DNA from: Panaeolus papilionaceus
Taxonomy: Eukaryota > Basidiomycota > Agaricomycetes > Agaricales
DNA: 64,000 nt
Direction of reading: 5' to 3'
Assembly (NCBI GenBank): GCA_015501605.1
Contig: JADNRZ010000004.1
Span: 1,922,001-1,986,000, forward strand
Shown piece by piece: positions 61,577-64,000 of the stretch. A model generated the notes under the pieces. It made no database searches, was not told the origin of the DNA, and was given only the letters and a program-made list of their open reading frames with translations. Position numbers and translations under genes: made by a program. Each line of letters begins with the position of its first letter. Position 1 is the first letter of the stretch.

Positions 61577-64000
61577 ATGCTGGCGCGGGAGACGCGTGAT
61601 GATCCCATCAGCGTGAACCATGCCCATACAAACATGACCACAACCACCACACCCACTTCCCTCAACTCTAGTACTCCTTCATTATCATCCACAACCACGG
61701 AGAGGAAATCATCTGCAACATGGAGCTCATCGTCTCAGTCACGGAATCCTGTAGCGATGAGGTTATATAAAGTGCTAAGCACCAACTTTGAGGATGAAGA
61801 TACGCGACAGGCACTACATACTCTATCCGATTTATATGCTGCTCCTCTGGCGAAAGGAAAGGAGCCTGCGAGTGCTAATGGGGTGGAGGAAGACATCGAC
61901 GACGCTGATGGGAGTGATGGTTTATCCACCAACGCGATACACGTTAAATCAGCATATGACCTTGTGCTTGCCGAGGCATACCCTGGCGAGTTTGCAGCCA
62001 AAGCACGGAAGAATCTGCGTAAGGATATGGAGAAGAAGCTTGCCGATACAAGTAGACGGTTTTTGGAAGCTCTGGGAGAGGTTGATGCTGTAGGTGACTG
62101 CATCATGGCCGTAATACAGACAGTTCATCCTTGCCACCATAGAAATTGCAGGATTTACAGGGGCATGTCGCTGCGATGCGGGAAAGCTGCAAGGAGGCGG
62201 AAACCCAACTTTCTCTAACTAATGAATCAAGCAAAATTTTATTGGAGAGGGCCGGCCATCTACGGGACGAAAGGTCTGTTACATTATTTGGAGGCCTATC
62301 ATTCTGGTTACCTGACCTTTGGTTTACTAGACAGGAGGTGGAGACAAAGAAGGCGATTGTATCCGCCTTTTTATCTCGTTTCACTCTGACTCCCACAGAG
62401 ATCGAAGCTTTGACATCACGCAATGTTCCTGTTGGTCCTCGCTTTTTTGAGGCCATGGATAAGATGGAGAAAGTTAGGGAGGATTGTCAGGTCCTCATGG
62501 CAGGCGAGACTGCGACCAAAGCTGGGTGTGTTGGAAAACATATGTTATGGCTGCCCAAGCTTATCCAAAGGAAATAGACTGGATATCATGGCTGCGACAT
62601 CGTCATATCTAGAACAGGGCTACGAGAAAATTTTGCGATTCTGTGGACAAGAATTCCGTCAAGTGGGCAAGGACTCACAAATGGAAGTATCATCTGGTAT
62701 GCAGGAGTCGGTTAGCAGGCTTAGGAAACGGCCAGAACTACTAAAGTACGTATCTATCATTTCCATTTATACCCATTGCTCAGTGTATTAACAGCGAGGC
62801 ACTTACGTCTCTATCTGAAACCCGTCAAGCTACGTTGTTGTCAGCATTCCTGGCTGCTCTGACGCGCGGTGGGCCTTCAGGATATCCTCGGCCTATTGAG
62901 CTGCACGCCCATGACCCTCTTCGTTATGTCGGAGACATGCTTGCCTGGGTGCATCAGGCCATCGCCGCAGAACGCGAATTTTTGGAGGGCTTGTTTGGCG
63001 TCAAGAGCGATGGACGGATGATGGGGAGTGTACGAAAATTCCATGACGAGGGAGAGGAGGAAGAGTGGATCAGGGAACTCATGGATCTGGCTGTTGGCAA
63101 GCTCTGCACGCCTCTCAAGGTACTTGGTTATCGTTTTCAAATAGAGGGTAATTCGTATTCATCATAATCCTTTCAGATGCGCGTTCAACAAACCACCAGA
63201 TCACAAGAGAGCAGCATCGTTTCCTACAAGATTGCCAACCTTCTCCAATTTTATAACATCACGATGGAGAGGACTATTGGCGACAAGGCCATCCTTTCCA
63301 AGACCTTGAAAGAGTAAGTATTAATTCAAGTCTTGTCTGACACAGGTATTAACCCAACTGCAGAATTACGGACATCGCCTACAACACCTTCTACGACGCA
63401 ATTCAAAACCAATCGCGCGCTCTTTACAGAATTCCTCTTGTAGGAGAACGACCATCACTTTTTTCACTTGATCATTTCTAATTGCAATATGTTTACAGGA
63501 CCAGGATGATACATCATTAACACCATCACTTGCTGTTCTTGACCATGCGCAAATTCTGCGAGAAATCATGGCCGTATATCAATCATCTTTACTGGGGGAT
63601 GAAGATGTGGAACAGCTCACTTCAGGATTCCAAAAGGTCTTGGATATCATGATCGACCCACTCATCCAGGTGTGCATATCTAGCAGTCAAGAGAAGGTAA
63701 AAGTCCGGCCACAATGGGATGATAGTGTATCCGTTCTGAATTGCTTGTGTTACGTCGAGGTTAGTCTGTTTTCTCTGTTCTGGTCTGTTATCTGACGTCG
63801 TTTCTTCGCATCCAGGGTTTACTCAGTCCCTTCGAATTTACGATCAAGAAGCGGGAAGAAGTTCAGGCTTTAATTGATCAACGAGTAGTTGCTCTCATTG
63901 ACGAACATGTGAGTTGCAAAATAATTTTCCAGAAATGCCTGTTTATGGTTTTGTAGACGCGAAACATCCTTCGTGATGCTGGTCTTCACCAAATCGCCGA
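61577..64000 (+). CDS. COG6: COG6, conserved oligomeric Golgi complex subunit (3' end outside window)
   Basis: Subunit of the COG tethering complex that returns Golgi enzymes in retrograde vesicles. The spliced exons read continuously: a Thr/Ser-rich N-terminus, then R-L-Y-K-V-L-S-T-N-F-E-D-E, K-N-L-R-K-D-M-E-K-K-L-A, L-S-L-T-N-E-S-S-K-I-L-L-E-R-A, V-P-V-G-P-R-F-F-E-A-M-D-K, L-D-I-M-A-A-T-S-S-Y-L-E-Q-G-Y-E-K and H-D-P-L-R-Y-V-G-D-M-L-A-W. These are hallmark Cog6 blocks. About nine short introns are visible before the window ends. The ATG at 61577 opens the frame, but the ATG at 61634 is in better context and may be the true start. Confidence 0.92.

Overview
The window comes from a filamentous basidiomycete, most likely a mushroom-forming Agaricomycete. 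Its genes carry many short introns of about 50-60 nt. It contains a class I hydrophobin, fungal-type FunK1 kinases, an Hsp12A-like Hsp70 and membrane-anchored GH5 exo-beta-1,3-glucanases. Housekeeping genes at the two ends (eIF4A, ATP synthase epsilon, Rab4-type GTPase, adenosine kinase, COG6) frame a more accessory middle. I could not assign a species. All exon structures were worked out by eye from splice consensus, reading phase and family knowledge.

Layout. 1-1595 holds the 3' part of eIF4A. 3832-4437 is a dual-specificity phosphatase, followed by a 4.5 kb gene-poor stretch. 8979-10769 holds a divergent pair: the tiny ATP synthase epsilon gene (three exons, 63 aa) and a Rab4-type GTPase. 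11546-15658 is a 1334-aa coiled-coil and low-complexity protein. 16576-20756 is the left arm of a 4.18 kb inverted duplication carrying an intact FunK1 kinase and a kinase fragment. The right arm is at 54752-58932, with a third kinase fragment next to it.

Between the arms (about 34 kb) lie an Hsp70-like gene, a small membrane protein, two paralogous genes of an unrecognised family, two hypothetical proteins, the hydrophobin, a SWIM/RING E3-like protein, a BTB protein, an ABC-type protein that has lost every nucleotide-binding motif, two tandem GH5 glucanases, and a decayed duplicate of the second glucanase's tail together with a small Cys-rich membrane protein gene in two copies. A PPxY-bearing membrane protein follows. 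To the right of the second arm are adenosine kinase and the 5' part of COG6, which runs off the window.

Themes. Several genes act at the cell surface or in membrane traffic: two glucanases, the hydrophobin, four small membrane proteins, Rab4 and COG6. The strongest unusual signals are: the indel-free inverted duplication; reciprocal decay of a tandem duplicate (glucanase dead but small gene intact in one unit, the reverse in the other); the motif-less ABC protein kept open over 8 exons; and a paralogous gene pair whose start codon is a 3-nt coding exon split from the rest by an intron.
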